From NCBI GenBank assembly GCA_020850415.1, contig JADZER010000030.1:1-64000 (forward strand): a stretch of DNA of 64,000 nucleotides, read 5' to 3'. Shown piece by piece: positions 1 to 9,614 of this stretch; position 1 is the stretch's first letter, and every line of letters begins with the position of its first letter. Position numbers and translations under genes: made by a program. The notes below the pieces were generated by a model, which searched no databases, was not told the DNA's origin, and saw nothing but the letters and a program-made list of their open reading frames with translations. Source of the DNA: Phycisphaerales bacterium (lineage in GTDB: Bacteria > Planctomycetota > Phycisphaerae > Phycisphaerales > UBA1924).

Positions 1-45
1 AAACCCCCTTGCATACAGCACAGATACCAAGTAGGCTACCGCCAG

Positions 46-1272
46 ATGGTCAGCCTCCTCTTCCCACCCACCCCCAACGGCCCCCAGCCGGCACCCCCCA
101 AGGAAGCCGAAGCTGAGGCTCCCCAAAGCTCCGGATCCCCTCCCGGGGCGGGGCACTCCAGGGCCCCCTCCGATCCCTCCGGGGCGGGGGACTCCAGGGC
201 CCCCTCCGCCCCTCCCCCGCCTCTCGACTCCGGTTCATCCTTCATCCTCCAGCCGTCATCCTCTCCATTCGCCCCTCCCTCCCACTCCGTCTCTTCGTCT
301 CTTCGTCTCTCCGTCTCTCCCCCCCTCACCCCCGACGACGAACGCCGCCTCCTCGCCCTCTCCGACCCCACCCTCTCCCCCCTCCAGTTCGCGGCCTGGT
401 TCTCCCAACCCCACATCCAGCACGCCTACGAAGCCCTCGAACAACTCCGCGCCCTCCAGCGCCAGCGCTACCACGACCAGGTCGCCCAGGAAGCCCTCGA
501 CACCCTCCGCGAACTCAGCAAGACCGCCGAGAGCCCCGTCGAACGCCGCCGAGCCGCCACCGACATCCTCCGAGCCATCACCCGCTCCAACCGCCCACCC
601 GCCCACAGACCCCGAAGCGCCAGCGAGGGCCCTCCCGGTCCCCCTCCGCCCCGCGGAGGGGGACAGGTTCACGCGCAGCGTGAACCAGGGGGAGGTGCGT
701 CCCCCACTCCTACTTCGCCATTTGCCATTTCCCCCGGTGGCCCGGCTCTCCGAGCCGGCTCTCCTTCTCCTACTCCCCCCTCCGATCCCTCTGCCTCAGC
801 TTTGCCATTTGCTCATTTGCCATTTGCCATTTCTCCCCCCCACTCCGTCTCTCCGTCTCTTGGTCTCTCCGTCTCTCCAGTCCCAACCCCCCCCACCCCC
901 TTCCCCGACCAAGCCAACCTCGACCCCGACGCCCTCACCGCCGAGCTCACCACCCGCCTCCGCGCCCTCGACAACCCGACCCCCGAAACCGTCCGCGACA
1001 CCATCTGGGGCGGCCTCTCGATGCCGCTCTGGCGCACACCCAAGCACTCCCTCGACCTCAGCGCCCGCATCGCCGCCGGCCCGCTCTGCACCCCCGCCCG
1101 CCGCGACACGCCCCCCCCCGTCGAGCCGATCAACACCACCAAGTCCACCGCCGTCCGCCGCCTCCGCTGGCCCGACGCCGCACTCCTCCTCCACCTCGAG
1201 TACCACGACGGCGAAGGCCGCTGGCGCCCCCGCCACTGGACCCTCGCCAACATCACCGACGACACCGGCTAG
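46..1272 (+). CDS. Proline-rich protein of unknown function with repeat-derived linkers
   Basis: I do not recognise a family. The frame is also open from base 1 to this ATG and no ribosome binding site precedes the ATG, so the gene may begin before the window. Three parts are visible. Residues 1-100 are Pro/Ser rich. Residues about 105-185 are charged and look helical (LSPLQFAAWFSQP, then heptad-like ALEQLRALQRQRYHDQ), which could be a small DNA-binding or terminase-small-subunit-like domain. Residues about 285-408 form a second compact region. The linker (about residues 195-285) is translated from several simple or palindromic repeats, including two copies of a peptide like PHSVSxSLxLSVSP. 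That the frame survives through these repeats argues for a real gene. The function is unknown and the start is uncertain. Confidence 0.55.
   Translation: MVSLLFPPTPNGPQPAPPKEAEAEAPQSSGSPPGAGHSRAPSDPSGAGDSRAPSAPPPPLDSGSSFILQPSSSPFAPPSHSVSSSLRLSVSPPLTPDDERRLLALSDPTLSPLQFAAWFSQPHIQHAYEALEQLRALQRQRYHDQVAQEALDTLRELSKTAESPVERRRAATDILRAITRSNRPPAHRPRSASEGPPGPPPPRGGGQVHAQREPGGGASPTPTSPFAISPGGPALRAGSPSPTPPSDPSASALPFAHLPFAISPPHSVSPSLGLSVSPVPTPPTPFPDQANLDPDALTAELTTRLRALDNPTPETVRDTIWGGLSMPLWRTPKHSLDLSARIAAGPLCTPARRDTPPPVEPINTTKSTAVRRLRWPDAALLLHLEYHDGEGRWRPRHWTLANITDDTG
640..878. repeat. Cluster of dispersed-type repeats inside the first ORF
   Basis: Several repeat types lie end to end: a hairpin with arms GGTTCACG 666-673 and CGTGAACC 679-686; a hairpin CCGGCTC 742-748 / GAGCCGG 752-758; tttgccattt phrases at 721-730 and 801-833; and a ccgtctct-type tract at 841-878 that repeats a similar tract at 282-320. 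All are read through in frame. Confidence 0.6.
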
Positions 1273-1299
1273 CCGACCCCGCCCGGTACACTCCCCACC

Positions 1300-2463
1300 A
1301 TGACCAGCCCCCGCGCGAAGGCCCGCTACCGACACGAGCCCATCCCCCTGCGCGAGTTCATCCTGCCGTTCGCTGCCATTCTCGCGGGCACCGCCGCCGG
1401 GCTCTGGCTCCTCTCCGCATATGTCGGCGCGAACACCTCCATCCCACCCGGGATCGCGGGCCTAGGCGCGATCGCCGTCATCGTCATCCCCGCCGTATGG
1501 GCCATCCTGCGCGTCGAGGGGGCGCGCCGGCGGTCCCAGCTCGCACGGTTCGAGCCGATGTTCCTCTCGCGGGGGTGGAGCTTCGTGTCATGCCCGACAT
1601 GGAGCGAGCTGGAGAGCATGCTCAGCGCCGACTCCGTCGCGGCGTGGCGACGCCTCGCCTACACAAGGCCATCGTTTGTCGCGGTGGGAGAAGCCGGGGA
1701 ACACCACGCGTCCCTGATCGGGCCGGGTGGACATTGGGAGTTTCTCGAGACCGGACCGGAAGCCCTGCCCCAACGCCAGTTCGCGACGCAGGGCCCCGCG
1801 ACGATGTGGCTGTACCCTGGCCGGCCCCTCCCACCGTTCTCGCTCACCCGGCGCTTGGACGGCACGAAGCCCGTCGAGCCGGCGCCCCCCGGAGCCCGGC
1901 GCAGGTCGCGCAGGCGCATCGGACAGGTCCTCCTGCTCCTCGTGTTCGCGCTGGGCTTCGGCGCCCTCGCCCTCTTCTCTCAGACGGGAGCCGCGGCCCG
2001 CATCTACGGCACCGTCCTCAGCGGCGCGCTGGCAACCTTCGCGGGCGGCATGACCACCGCGTACGCCCGCGCCGCCTTCCTCGCAAGGCGAGCGCCCCCG
2101 GAGCCCGTTCCCGCGGAAGGCCTCGCGCCGGACTTCGCCGATGTCTTCACGCTCACCCCGTCAAACCCCAGCGAACCCTGGCGCCCAAGCCCCGCGGCCC
2201 AGCAGTGGCTCGTGGAGCGGCGCGATACGGTGTTCCGCATCCACTCCCGGGCGGATCAGATCGGCATCGCCCTCGCGCCCCTTCCCGGGTCTCGCCCCGG
2301 GTATCCGCACCCGCTCGACGAGGCGACGCTCGGCGCCCTGCTCGCTCTCGCGGCCGAACTCCCGCACGCGCTCGCCGACGAACCCGAATCACCGACGCCC
2401 GGGCCAACCGGCGGCATGGGCCGCAGCCCCGCACCCCGCCCGCCCAACGACCATCTCCCGTGA
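1300..2463 (+). CDS. Four-helix membrane protein of unknown function
   Basis: This 387-residue protein matches no family I recognise. Two hydrophobic helices lie near the N-terminus (around residues 22-42 and 48-68). They are followed by a soluble loop of about 130 residues, an Arg-rich stretch (residues about 198-205), and two more helices (about 207-225 and 232-255). The C-terminal 130 residues are soluble and rich in Pro and Ala. The positive-inside rule would put the RRRSRRR stretch in the cytoplasm. The ATG is 28 nt after the previous stop and has no clear Shine-Dalgarno sequence. It is probably cotranscribed with the upstream ORF. Codon use is typical of the window (strong GC3), so a real gene is likely, but no role can be inferred. 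Confidence 0.65.
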   Translation: MTSPRAKARYRHEPIPLREFILPFAAILAGTAAGLWLLSAYVGANTSIPPGIAGLGAIAVIVIPAVWAILRVEGARRRSQLARFEPMFLSRGWSFVSCPTWSELESMLSADSVAAWRRLAYTRPSFVAVGEAGEHHASLIGPGGHWEFLETGPEALPQRQFATQGPATMWLYPGRPLPPFSLTRRLDGTKPVEPAPPGARRRSRRRIGQVLLLLVFALGFGALALFSQTGAAARIYGTVLSGALATFAGGMTTAYARAAFLARRAPPEPVPAEGLAPDFADVFTLTPSNPSEPWRPSPAAQQWLVERRDTVFRIHSRADQIGIALAPLPGSRPGYPHPLDEATLGALLALAAELPHALADEPESPTPGPTGGMGRSPAPRPPNDHLP

Positions 2464-2507
2464 GCGAACGCGGGCTCGTCCATGCCGATCCAAAGCGCCC
2501 CCCCCGC

Positions 2508-3434
2508 TTACGGGCAGCCCTGGTTCCACGCGTTGAGAAACCCGAGCACATCCAGCGTGTTGACCTGACCGTCGCCGTTGACATCTGCGATGGGGTCTCC
2601 GGCGCTCCAGTGGTTCAGGAACGCCAGGACATCCAGCGTGTTCACCGCCCCGTCGGCGTTCCAGTCGCCCACGCACAACACCACCACCTCGAGCCCGAGG
2701 TTGGACGCGCCGATCGGGCCGTTGTGGGCGTTGGTGAACCCGTTGGTCAGCTGGAGCACATCGTCCCCGGCCGCCAGGACCATCCCGGGGAACGCCTCCG
2801 GGTCGCCCTGATCGATGCCCTGGATGACCTGCAGCGCCGTTGAGTTGATGAAGTTGTTGTACTGCCGGTCAGCGTCCAGCAGCAGGCCCCACGCGTTGGA
2901 CTCGGGGAAGAACGCCAGCTCACCGAACTGCGCGATCACCAGCGGGCTGCCGCCCATGTCGAGCACCAGCGGCCCGCCCATGGTGTTCTCAAACGAGTAG
3001 TAGTCGAACGCGAACTCCCCATCGTCGAAGTGCTTCATCCCGGCCGCGGTCAGCGGCGGCAGGATCAGCGTCGCCCCCACCGCCGGGTCGCCGGGGTTCT
3101 GCGTGTCGGTCTCGTAGTTGTAGGTGTTGTCCACGACCAGGCTGCCCAGGATGAGCGTCGAGCCGTCGAACATGTACCCGCCCCCGGGGATCTGCACCGC
3201 GCTGCCGTTCACCGTCTCCCGCCCGCCCCGGGCCTTGCACTTGCAATCGACCACCAGATCGCCGTCCAGGATCGGCACGCAGTGCACGCCCGTCGCCGCG
3301 CACCCGTTGTCCTTGCACCACCCGCGCCCGCCCTTCACAAGCGTGCACAGACCCGCGCTCGCCGCGGCCGCAAGGAAGACGCTCACCGCAACCCCGACCC
3401 TGACCCCGCCCATGATCGCGTTTCGGTTCGACAC
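2508..3434 (-). CDS. Secreted protein with C-terminal dockerin-like tail
   Basis: Exported protein of 308 residues starting at GTG 3434, supported by a GAGGAGG ribosome binding site about 6 nt upstream. An N-terminal signal peptide runs VAVSVFLAAAASAG. A Cys-rich segment follows at about residues 30-65 (several C-x-C type spacings). The last 55 residues hold two tandem Ca-binding-like repeats, DWNADGAVNTLDVLAFLN and DVNGDGQVNTLDVLGFLN, ending in GC. This tail is the GC-type dockerin domain characteristic of Phycisphaerales secreted proteins; its partner is not known in most cases. The middle of the protein matches nothing I recognise. It is convergent with the membrane-protein gene before it, with only 44 nt between the stops. 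Confidence 0.85.
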   Translation of the reverse strand: MSNRNAIMGGVRVGVAVSVFLAAAASAGLCTLVKGGRGWCKDNGCAATGVHCVPILDGDLVVDCKCKARGGRETVNGSAVQIPGGGYMFDGSTLILGSLVVDNTYNYETDTQNPGDPAVGATLILPPLTAAGMKHFDDGEFAFDYYSFENTMGGPLVLDMGGSPLVIAQFGELAFFPESNAWGLLLDADRQYNNFINSTALQVIQGIDQGDPEAFPGMVLAAGDDVLQLTNGFTNAHNGPIGASNLGLEVVVLCVGDWNADGAVNTLDVLAFLNHWSAGDPIADVNGDGQVNTLDVLGFLNAWNQGCP

Positions 3435-3774
3435 GAAGCCTCCTCGAATACCGTTGAGGTGCGAATCGCCGGACCCCCAGGGCCGGCAGCGCCGAGCCTA
3501 CCGAGGGTGCCCCCGGACGCCAACACCATTTCAAGATCGCGCCACTTCAGGGTTGTGTGAAGCTCGCCCGGGACCCCAGATTGATGATCCCTCTCCCGGT
3601 TGCCCGCGCTGGTGCCGAACTTATAAGGGACATTCGTGTCTCATATGAACTTGGAGCACCGGTCACCCAGCGCGCCGCTCCGCCCCGCCCAGCCCCGGCT
3701 GCTACGGCAACGCCGACACCCGCCGCAGCGTCAACACGCGCGGGAGCCGGCTCCGCCAACTGGTTCATCCCGGT
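3435..3774. other. Intergenic region without a gene
   Basis: About 340 nt between the start of the dockerin-tailed protein gene and the end of obg, both read leftwards. It should hold the promoter of the dockerin gene and the end of the obg transcript. The part around 3610-3660 is less GC-rich than its surroundings. I see no convincing ORF, RNA or clear hairpin. Confidence 0.5.
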
Positions 3775-4959
<1,185 letters not shown>

Positions 4960-5370
4960 TCAGGCCGCGATCGAGTAGTTGTGCTGCTTGAGGGTCCGCA
5001 GGAACAGGTCCCGCTCGGCGCTGGTGTCGAACGCGGTGAAGACCGCCGCCATCCGCACCGGGCCGCGGGCCCCGTCATCGTCGTTCCAGACCACCGTCCC
5101 CTTGACCTGCACGCTGGTGAGGTCGGCGTGGCCGTCGGTCAGACCGAGCAGCCACTCGGGCAGCGAGAGCCTCATCAGGACCGGCGTCCCCGGCTCGACC
5201 GGGAAGTCCAGCTCGAAGCACACCCCGCCGCGGGAGATGTCGTAGGCGTGGCCGTGCATCCCCTCGCCGAGGTCCGCGTCGAGCTTGACCTCGATGGCCG
5301 AGTACATCGGCTTGAGCGCGTAGCGGGTGTGGGCCCGACGGTCGCTGGGATTGCCTGTGAGCTCTTGCAT
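4960..5370 (-). CDS. PilZ-domain protein
   Basis: A 136-residue single-domain protein. The PilZ signature for binding cyclic di-GMP is visible: the RxxxR element in DRRAHTRY near the N-terminus, and DISRGGVCFEL about 35 residues later, matching (D/N)xSxxG. The start at ATG 5370 follows a GGAG ribosome binding site; longer in-frame starts to 5544 would read through the end of the neighbouring Fur gene and give a basic, non-conserved tail. It lies between obg and fur in the same direction, 107 nt after fur. As a stand-alone PilZ protein it is probably a c-di-GMP adaptor. The target is unknown, although motility or the chemotaxis cluster 10 kb away is a possibility. Confidence 0.85.
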   Translation of the reverse strand: MQELTGNPSDRRAHTRYALKPMYSAIEVKLDADLGEGMHGHAYDISRGGVCFELDFPVEPGTPVLMRLSLPEWLLGLTDGHADLTSVQVKGTVVWNDDDGARGPVRMAAVFTAFDTSAERDLFLRTLKQHNYSIAA

Positions 5371-5477
5371 GGCCGGCTCCGATCGGGCCTTCCGGATCGC
5401 GCGGCGGCACAATCCCAGCCCAGAAGGAGCATCGGCCCGCGGGGCCTGGGAATTCAGGGGATATGGAGATTCCCGGA

Positions 5478-5954
5478 TCAAACCCCCGCGTTGTCCCCGG
5501 CCTCGCCCCGGGCGAACGCCACCAGCTGGACGCCCAGCCCGCACATGGACACCCCCGTCCGGGACTCCAGCCGGCCCTGCAGGTCGGCCGGGACGGCCGC
5601 GAGGATCTCCCGGGCCAGCTCGGGCGGCAGGTCCAGCACCCGCCCGTCGGGCAGGACCACATGGACATGCTCCGACAGGTCGGCGTCGAACCTGGTGGAT
5701 CCCCCGTTGCAGGGGAGCTTGCGGCAGAGGCCCGCGTCGCTCAGGGCCTCCAGCGAGTTATAGATGGTCGCCAGACTGAGCCCGGGCTCGTCCTGCTTGA
5801 CCAGCTCGTGGAGCTCCTCGGCCGTGGGGTGGCTGGCGGTGGCCGCCAGGGCGGCGTAGACCGCCTCCCGCTGGCGGGTGTGGCGCAGGCCGGCGTCTCG
5901 GAATGCCCGACGGATGTGGTCCAAGCTCGCAACTCCAGGGCCGGAAGCCTCCAT
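5478..5954 (-). CDS. Fur-family transcriptional regulator
   Basis: This is a 158-residue ferric-uptake-regulator family protein. The N-terminal winged helix runs about residues 10-80 (RHTRQREAVYAAL, HPTAEELHELV, then LSLATIYNSLEALSDAGL, the recognition-helix signature). The dimerisation and metal-sensing part contains H96-V-H98 followed by the LPDGRVLDLP strand. The CxxC pairs that hold structural zinc in many Fur, Zur and PerR proteins are absent; only C82 and C143 are nearby. The metal specificity therefore cannot be assigned, and PerR-like, Fur-like or Irr-like roles are all open. The neighbouring PilZ and GNAT genes on the same strand give no hint of a regulon. Confidence 0.9.
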   Translation of the reverse strand: MEASGPGVASLDHIRRAFRDAGLRHTRQREAVYAALAATASHPTAEELHELVKQDEPGLSLATIYNSLEALSDAGLCRKLPCNGGSTRFDADLSEHVHVVLPDGRVLDLPPELAREILAAVPADLQGRLESRTGVSMCGLGVQLVAFARGEAGDNAGV

Positions 5955-6024
5955 GCCCGATGAGTCTACGGGGGAAATCCACCCCGGGCTAGCCTGTTTG
6001 TCGGGGTGCCCCGCTCAAGCCGGC

Positions 6025-6501
6025 TCAGCCCGGCTCCTCGCTCGGCTGGCCGAGCCACATCCGGTGGTGGGCGGTCCCGGCCTCCATGAACTCTGCCGGG
6101 TCGGCCGCCCAGCCCAGGCGCTCGTAGAAGCCCATGGCCGAGTTCTGGGCGTGGCAGAAGACCTCCCGGAGGCCCAGCTCGCCGAAGGCCCGGGTCTCGA
6201 CCTCGATCACCAGGCGCTTGCCGATGCCCTCGCCCTGGCGCTGGAGGTCCACGGCCATCTGCATGAGCTTCCCGACGCCGGCCTCCGGAAAGTCGGGGAT
6301 GAGGAGGACCACGCCGACCACCCGCTTGCCGGCCGGGTGGTGGACCACGGCGACGAAGTGCTCGGCCCGGCGCTCGGTCTCGGCGTAGTGCTCCATGAAC
6401 CACGCGAAGTCCTTGCCGAGCGGGCGCAGCAGGACCGACTCCCGCAGGGCGCAGGCCTGGGGGTAGAGGGGGTCGCTGGCGTTGATGCGGCGGTACTCCA
6501 T
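6025..6501 (-). CDS. GNAT-family N-acetyltransferase
   Basis: A 158-residue acetyl-CoA-dependent transferase of the GNAT fold. The acetyl-CoA pyrophosphate-binding motif A is seen as RQGEGIGKRLV at about residues 89-99, preceded by the beta strand LMQMAVDLQ, and followed by a motif-B-like CHAQNSAMGFYERLGW, in which the Tyr that commonly serves as general acid can be placed. The substrate is unknown. A GGAGGAG ribosome binding site precedes the ATG at 6501. The end lies 70 nt before the fur start, so the genes run GNAT, fur, pilZ, obg in one direction and might share a transcript. Confidence 0.85.
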   Translation of the reverse strand: MEYRRINASDPLYPQACALRESVLLRPLGKDFAWFMEHYAETERRAEHFVAVVHHPAGKRVVGVVLLIPDFPEAGVGKLMQMAVDLQRQGEGIGKRLVIEVETRAFGELGLREVFCHAQNSAMGFYERLGWAADPAEFMEAGTAHHRMWLGQPSEEPG

Positions 6502-6623
6502 GCGGGGGCGCGGCTCCTCCTGCGGCGGCTCAAGGGTACGAGATCGGCCTCATTATCGGTCGGCCTGGGGCGGTAGGTTAGCGAATCCAAACCCGGTCTG
6601 CCGGGGGCGGGTATACCTGAGGT

Positions 6624-7328
6624 ATGGAACGGCGCGAGGCGACACGACCAGCGGTGCGCGAGCTGCTCTGCGACCGCTGCGGCTACTCGCTGGCGGGGAC
6701 GCCGGACACGCCGGTGTGCCCGGAGTGCGGGCTGGACTTTGCCGCGAGCCGGGCGATGCGGGTAGGGAGCCCGTGGCAGCGGCGGCCGTCGATGTGGAGC
6801 TGGCTGAAGACGGTGGTGTTGATGATCTTCCGGCCGCGCCGGACGCTGGGCATCGTGTCATTCGACAACGACGACTCGAACTTCCGGCTGTTTCTCTGCA
6901 ATGTGCTGATCATGCCGGGGTGCGCGTTCATGCTCGCGGCGGTGGTTGGCCTCGTGTCTTGCATGCTCGCTCCAGCTTCCGTCCAAGAGAGGATCCCAGT
7001 CAGCGGGGCTGTGTTCGTCGCGTCGATCGTGCTTGTTGCCGGGCTGGTGATGTGGCTTGCGGCCGGGCTGGCGCTGTACTTCTCGGGCCGGCAGGTGATC
7101 CGCTGGGCCTGCCGACCCTCGCCGGAGATCTGGCGCGGCAGCCATGTGCTCGCGGTGCATGCTTCGTGTGTTGTCGCCCCCGCGAGCGGCGCTCTGCTGA
7201 TCAACCAGCTCTTCGGCTTCCCGGAGTATGGGGTTCCGGTCCTCGCCGTCGGTGTGTTGTGGTTCCTGGCCCTCTGCCTTGTCGCCTCCCGCTGGCCCGA
7301 TCGAACCGCGGCGCCCGGGGGTGAGTAG
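6624..7328 (+). CDS. Zinc-ribbon membrane protein (first of two paralogues)
   Basis: A 234-residue protein with an N-terminal zinc ribbon made of CDRCGYSLAG and CPECG (residues about 16-40), followed by a conserved VGSPWQRRPS segment and about four hydrophobic helices (around residues 90-112, 128-155, 178-197 and 205-222). This architecture is common in Phycisphaerales and its function is unknown. It may be a regulatory or assembly factor with a cytoplasmic metal-binding head. The gene is followed directly by a paralogue with the same layout, which points to a tandem duplication. The helices and ribbon are clear; no enzymatic motif is seen. Confidence 0.7.
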   Translation: MERREATRPAVRELLCDRCGYSLAGTPDTPVCPECGLDFAASRAMRVGSPWQRRPSMWSWLKTVVLMIFRPRRTLGIVSFDNDDSNFRLFLCNVLIMPGCAFMLAAVVGLVSCMLAPASVQERIPVSGAVFVASIVLVAGLVMWLAAGLALYFSGRQVIRWACRPSPEIWRGSHVLAVHASCVVAPASGALLINQLFGFPEYGVPVLAVGVLWFLALCLVASRWPDRTAAPGGE

Positions 7329-7337
7329 ATTCTCAGC

Positions 7338-7344
7338 AAGGAGG
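7338..7344 (+). promoter_or_regulatory. Shine-Dalgarno sequence fixing a TTG start
   Basis: AAGGAGG lies 7 nt before TTG 7352. It decides the start of the second zinc-ribbon protein, for which no suitable ATG or GTG exists before the conserved CERCGYS motif. It also shows that this organism uses classical ribosome binding sites at some genes. Confidence 0.8.
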
Positions 7345-7351
7345 CGCAGGA

Positions 7352-8185
7352 TTGGCGAGCTGGCGCGACGAGTTCGAGCTGCTCTGCGAGCGATGCGGGT
7401 ATTCCATCGAGGGCCTGGCGCGGGAGGGTGGGTGCCCGGAGTGCGGGCACCCGGTGGCGGCGAGCCTGCCCGAGGCCCGCGTGGGTTCGGCGTGGCAGCG
7501 GGGGCCGGGCTTCGGCGCGTGGTTGGCGACCATGCTGGCGCTGGCGCGGCGCCCCGCCCGGACTGTCCGGGCGCTCCGCATCGAGCGCGAGCGGAGCGGG
7601 AGGTTCGCGGGGGTCAATATCAAGTGGGGCGCGTTCCTGGTGGCGCTGGCCGCGACCGCGTCGCTGGGCGCCGGTTGGACGACGCGGAGCGTGCCGGGGT
7701 TGGAGGGGCTGGCGGTGACCGGACCGATCGGCCGCGGGGAGCTCGCGAAGCTCGGGCTGCTTTACCTGGGGGTCTGGTGCCTTGTCGCGGCGCTCCTGTG
7801 GGGGCTCTCGGTCGTGGAGTACCTGGGCATCAGGACCTTCGGTCGCGCGCACGGCAAGCGGATCACGCCGACGGTCGCCGGCGCGATTGTGTGCCACGCC
7901 ACCGCCGGGTGGTTCGGGGCGGCGCTGCTCGTCTCGCTCGGCCACCTGCTGGGCGCGGGGATGCTCCGCTGGGCGCTGCACCACAATGTCGGGCTGCTCC
8001 GCGGCCCGATGATGCTCTCGCCGGGCTGGCTGCCGCTGGTGGGCGGGCTCGCGGGGCTGATGTGGTTCGAGATCATCGTGTACGCGGGCGTACTGCGGTG
8101 CAAGTTCGCGAACCGGGAGCGTCCAGACCGTGAGCCCCCCACCAACGCTGCGCCGACCGGCTGGGAGAACCGACTCCCGGACTGA
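7352..8185 (+). CDS. Zinc-ribbon membrane protein (second paralogue)
   Basis: This 277-residue protein starts at TTG with an ideal AAGGAGG site. It repeats the layout of the preceding gene: CERCGYSIEG, then CPECGHPV (residues about 12-33), then VGSAWQRGPG, matching VGSPWQRRPS of its neighbour. Hydrophobic helices follow near residues 88-106, 130-152, 178-200 and 228-248. The gap between the two genes is only 23 nt, so they are probably cotranscribed and arose by tandem duplication. The function is unknown. Divergence outside the zinc ribbon and the WQR segment is large, so the duplication is old or the helices are weakly constrained. Confidence 0.75.
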   Translation: MASWRDEFELLCERCGYSIEGLAREGGCPECGHPVAASLPEARVGSAWQRGPGFGAWLATMLALARRPARTVRALRIERERSGRFAGVNIKWGAFLVALAATASLGAGWTTRSVPGLEGLAVTGPIGRGELAKLGLLYLGVWCLVAALLWGLSVVEYLGIRTFGRAHGKRITPTVAGAIVCHATAGWFGAALLVSLGHLLGAGMLRWALHHNVGLLRGPMMLSPGWLPLVGGLAGLMWFEIIVYAGVLRCKFANRERPDREPPTNAAPTGWENRLPD

Positions 8186-8241
8186 GCCTCGCCGCGACGG
8201 CGGCAGGCCGTCCGCCGGCCCGCCCCCTACCATCACCCGCC

Positions 8242-9555
8242 ATGCAACCACGCCGCCCAACCAGGCCCATTTTCGTCGGAGATAGCCGCACGGGGATCGT
8301 CCAGATCGGGGGCGGGAAGCCCGACGCGCGGGGGGGCCCGTCGGCGCCGGCGCCGGTCAGCATCCAGACCATGACGGCCGGGTACACGCACGACATCGAC
8401 CGGTGCGTGGCGGAGATCCACAAGCTGACGGCGGCCGGGGCGGACATCGTGCGGGTGGCGGTGCCGGAGAAGAAGGACACGCTGGCGCTGCGGGAGATCC
8501 TGAACCAGACGAGCGTGCCGATCGTGGCGGATGTGCACTTTCACTTCCGGCGGGCGATCGAGGCGGTCGAGGCGGGGGTGCACAAGATCCGGCTGAACCC
8601 GGGGAACATCGCCGACCGCGAGCAGGTGAACGCGGTGATCGACGCCTGCAAGGGGGCGAACGGGGGGCGGGGGATCCCGATCCGCGTCGGGGTGAACGAG
8701 GGGTCGATCATCGAGCGCCGGGACAAGCAGAAGCGGGCCAAGGAGCTGGGCGCGGTCTTCAGCGAGCACCAGCACGGGTACCTGCTGGCGATCATGATCG
8801 CCAAGCTCGAGGAGTACCTGGAGATCTTCTACGAGCGGGATTTCTACGACATCGCCATCAGCGCCAAGAGCATGAGCGCCCCCGTCGTGATCGACGCGTA
8901 CACCGAGATCGCGGCCCGGTTCGACCACCCGCTGCACCTGGGCGTGACGCACGCGGGGCCGAAGGAGACCGGCTGCATCCGGTCGGTCGTCGCGCTGGGC
9001 ACGCTGCTGGCGGGCGGCATCGGCGACACGATCCGGATCAGCTACGCCAGCGACCCGGTCTATGAGGTGGAGGACGGGCTGGAGCTGGTGTGGTCGCTGG
9101 GGCTGCGCGAGCGCAAGGGGGCCGAGCTGATCGCGTGCCCGACCTGCGGGCGGATCCAGGTGGATCTTTTCACGCTGACGCAGGAGGTCCGCAAGAAGCT
9201 CGCGGCGGAGATCACCGTGCCGATGAAGGTCGCGGTGATGGGGTGCGTGGTGAACGGGCCGGGCGAGGCGGAGGGGGCGGATGTCGCGGTGTTCGCGGGG
9301 GACCGGCGGGGGATCATCTATGTGCAGGGGGAGAAGGTCGCGAATGTGGCGGAGGCGGAGATCCTCGACCGGCTGCTGGAGGAGTGCAAGGCGTTCCAGA
9401 CGCGGGTGCTGGCCGGTGAGGTGAAGCTGGGGGAGAAGCGGGTGGACATCGTGCCGCCGGACCCGATCGGGGAGCTGGGGTCGGGCTGGGAGAAGATGGC
9501 GGCTGAGCGGATGGGCCGGGGGGATCCGACGCGGCTGACGATCCGGGAGAGCTAG
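8242..9555 (+). CDS. ispG: 4-hydroxy-3-methylbut-2-enyl diphosphate synthase (flavodoxin/ferredoxin)
   Basis: IspG (GcpE) catalyses the penultimate step of the MEP isoprenoid pathway, reducing methylerythritol cyclodiphosphate to HMBPP with a 4Fe-4S cluster. The 437-residue protein has the TIM-barrel core (SIQTMTAGYTHDIDRCVAEI, VPIVADVHFHFRRAIEA, RLNPGNI) and the C-terminal reductase domain with the cluster ligands: CPTC at about residues 299 and 302, and C334 in MGCVVNGPGEA, whose Glu completes the site. It is a short bacterial type without the large insert of plant and Chlamydia enzymes. The first 35 residues are slightly longer than usual. It stands alone, 56 nt after the zinc-ribbon pair. 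Confidence 0.97.
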   Translation: MQPRRPTRPIFVGDSRTGIVQIGGGKPDARGGPSAPAPVSIQTMTAGYTHDIDRCVAEIHKLTAAGADIVRVAVPEKKDTLALREILNQTSVPIVADVHFHFRRAIEAVEAGVHKIRLNPGNIADREQVNAVIDACKGANGGRGIPIRVGVNEGSIIERRDKQKRAKELGAVFSEHQHGYLLAIMIAKLEEYLEIFYERDFYDIAISAKSMSAPVVIDAYTEIAARFDHPLHLGVTHAGPKETGCIRSVVALGTLLAGGIGDTIRISYASDPVYEVEDGLELVWSLGLRERKGAELIACPTCGRIQVDLFTLTQEVRKKLAAEITVPMKVAVMGCVVNGPGEAEGADVAVFAGDRRGIIYVQGEKVANVAEAEILDRLLEECKAFQTRVLAGEVKLGEKRVDIVPPDPIGELGSGWEKMAAERMGRGDPTRLTIRES

Positions 9556-9575
9556 TTTCGCTACAGAGTTAGTTT

Positions 9576-9604
9576 CACCACAGAGGACACAGAGGGGCAC
9601 AGAG
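9576..9604 (+). repeat. Left inverted repeat of the GxxExxY cassette
   Basis: 29 nt beginning CACCACAGAGGACACAGAGG. The reverse complement of 10039-10067 matches it at 28 of 29 positions. Internally it is made of ACAGAGG-type units. It ends 10 nt before the GTG start of the GxxExxY gene and lies 20 nt after the ispG stop. Confidence 0.9.
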
Positions 9605-9614
9605 GGGGGGAGTT

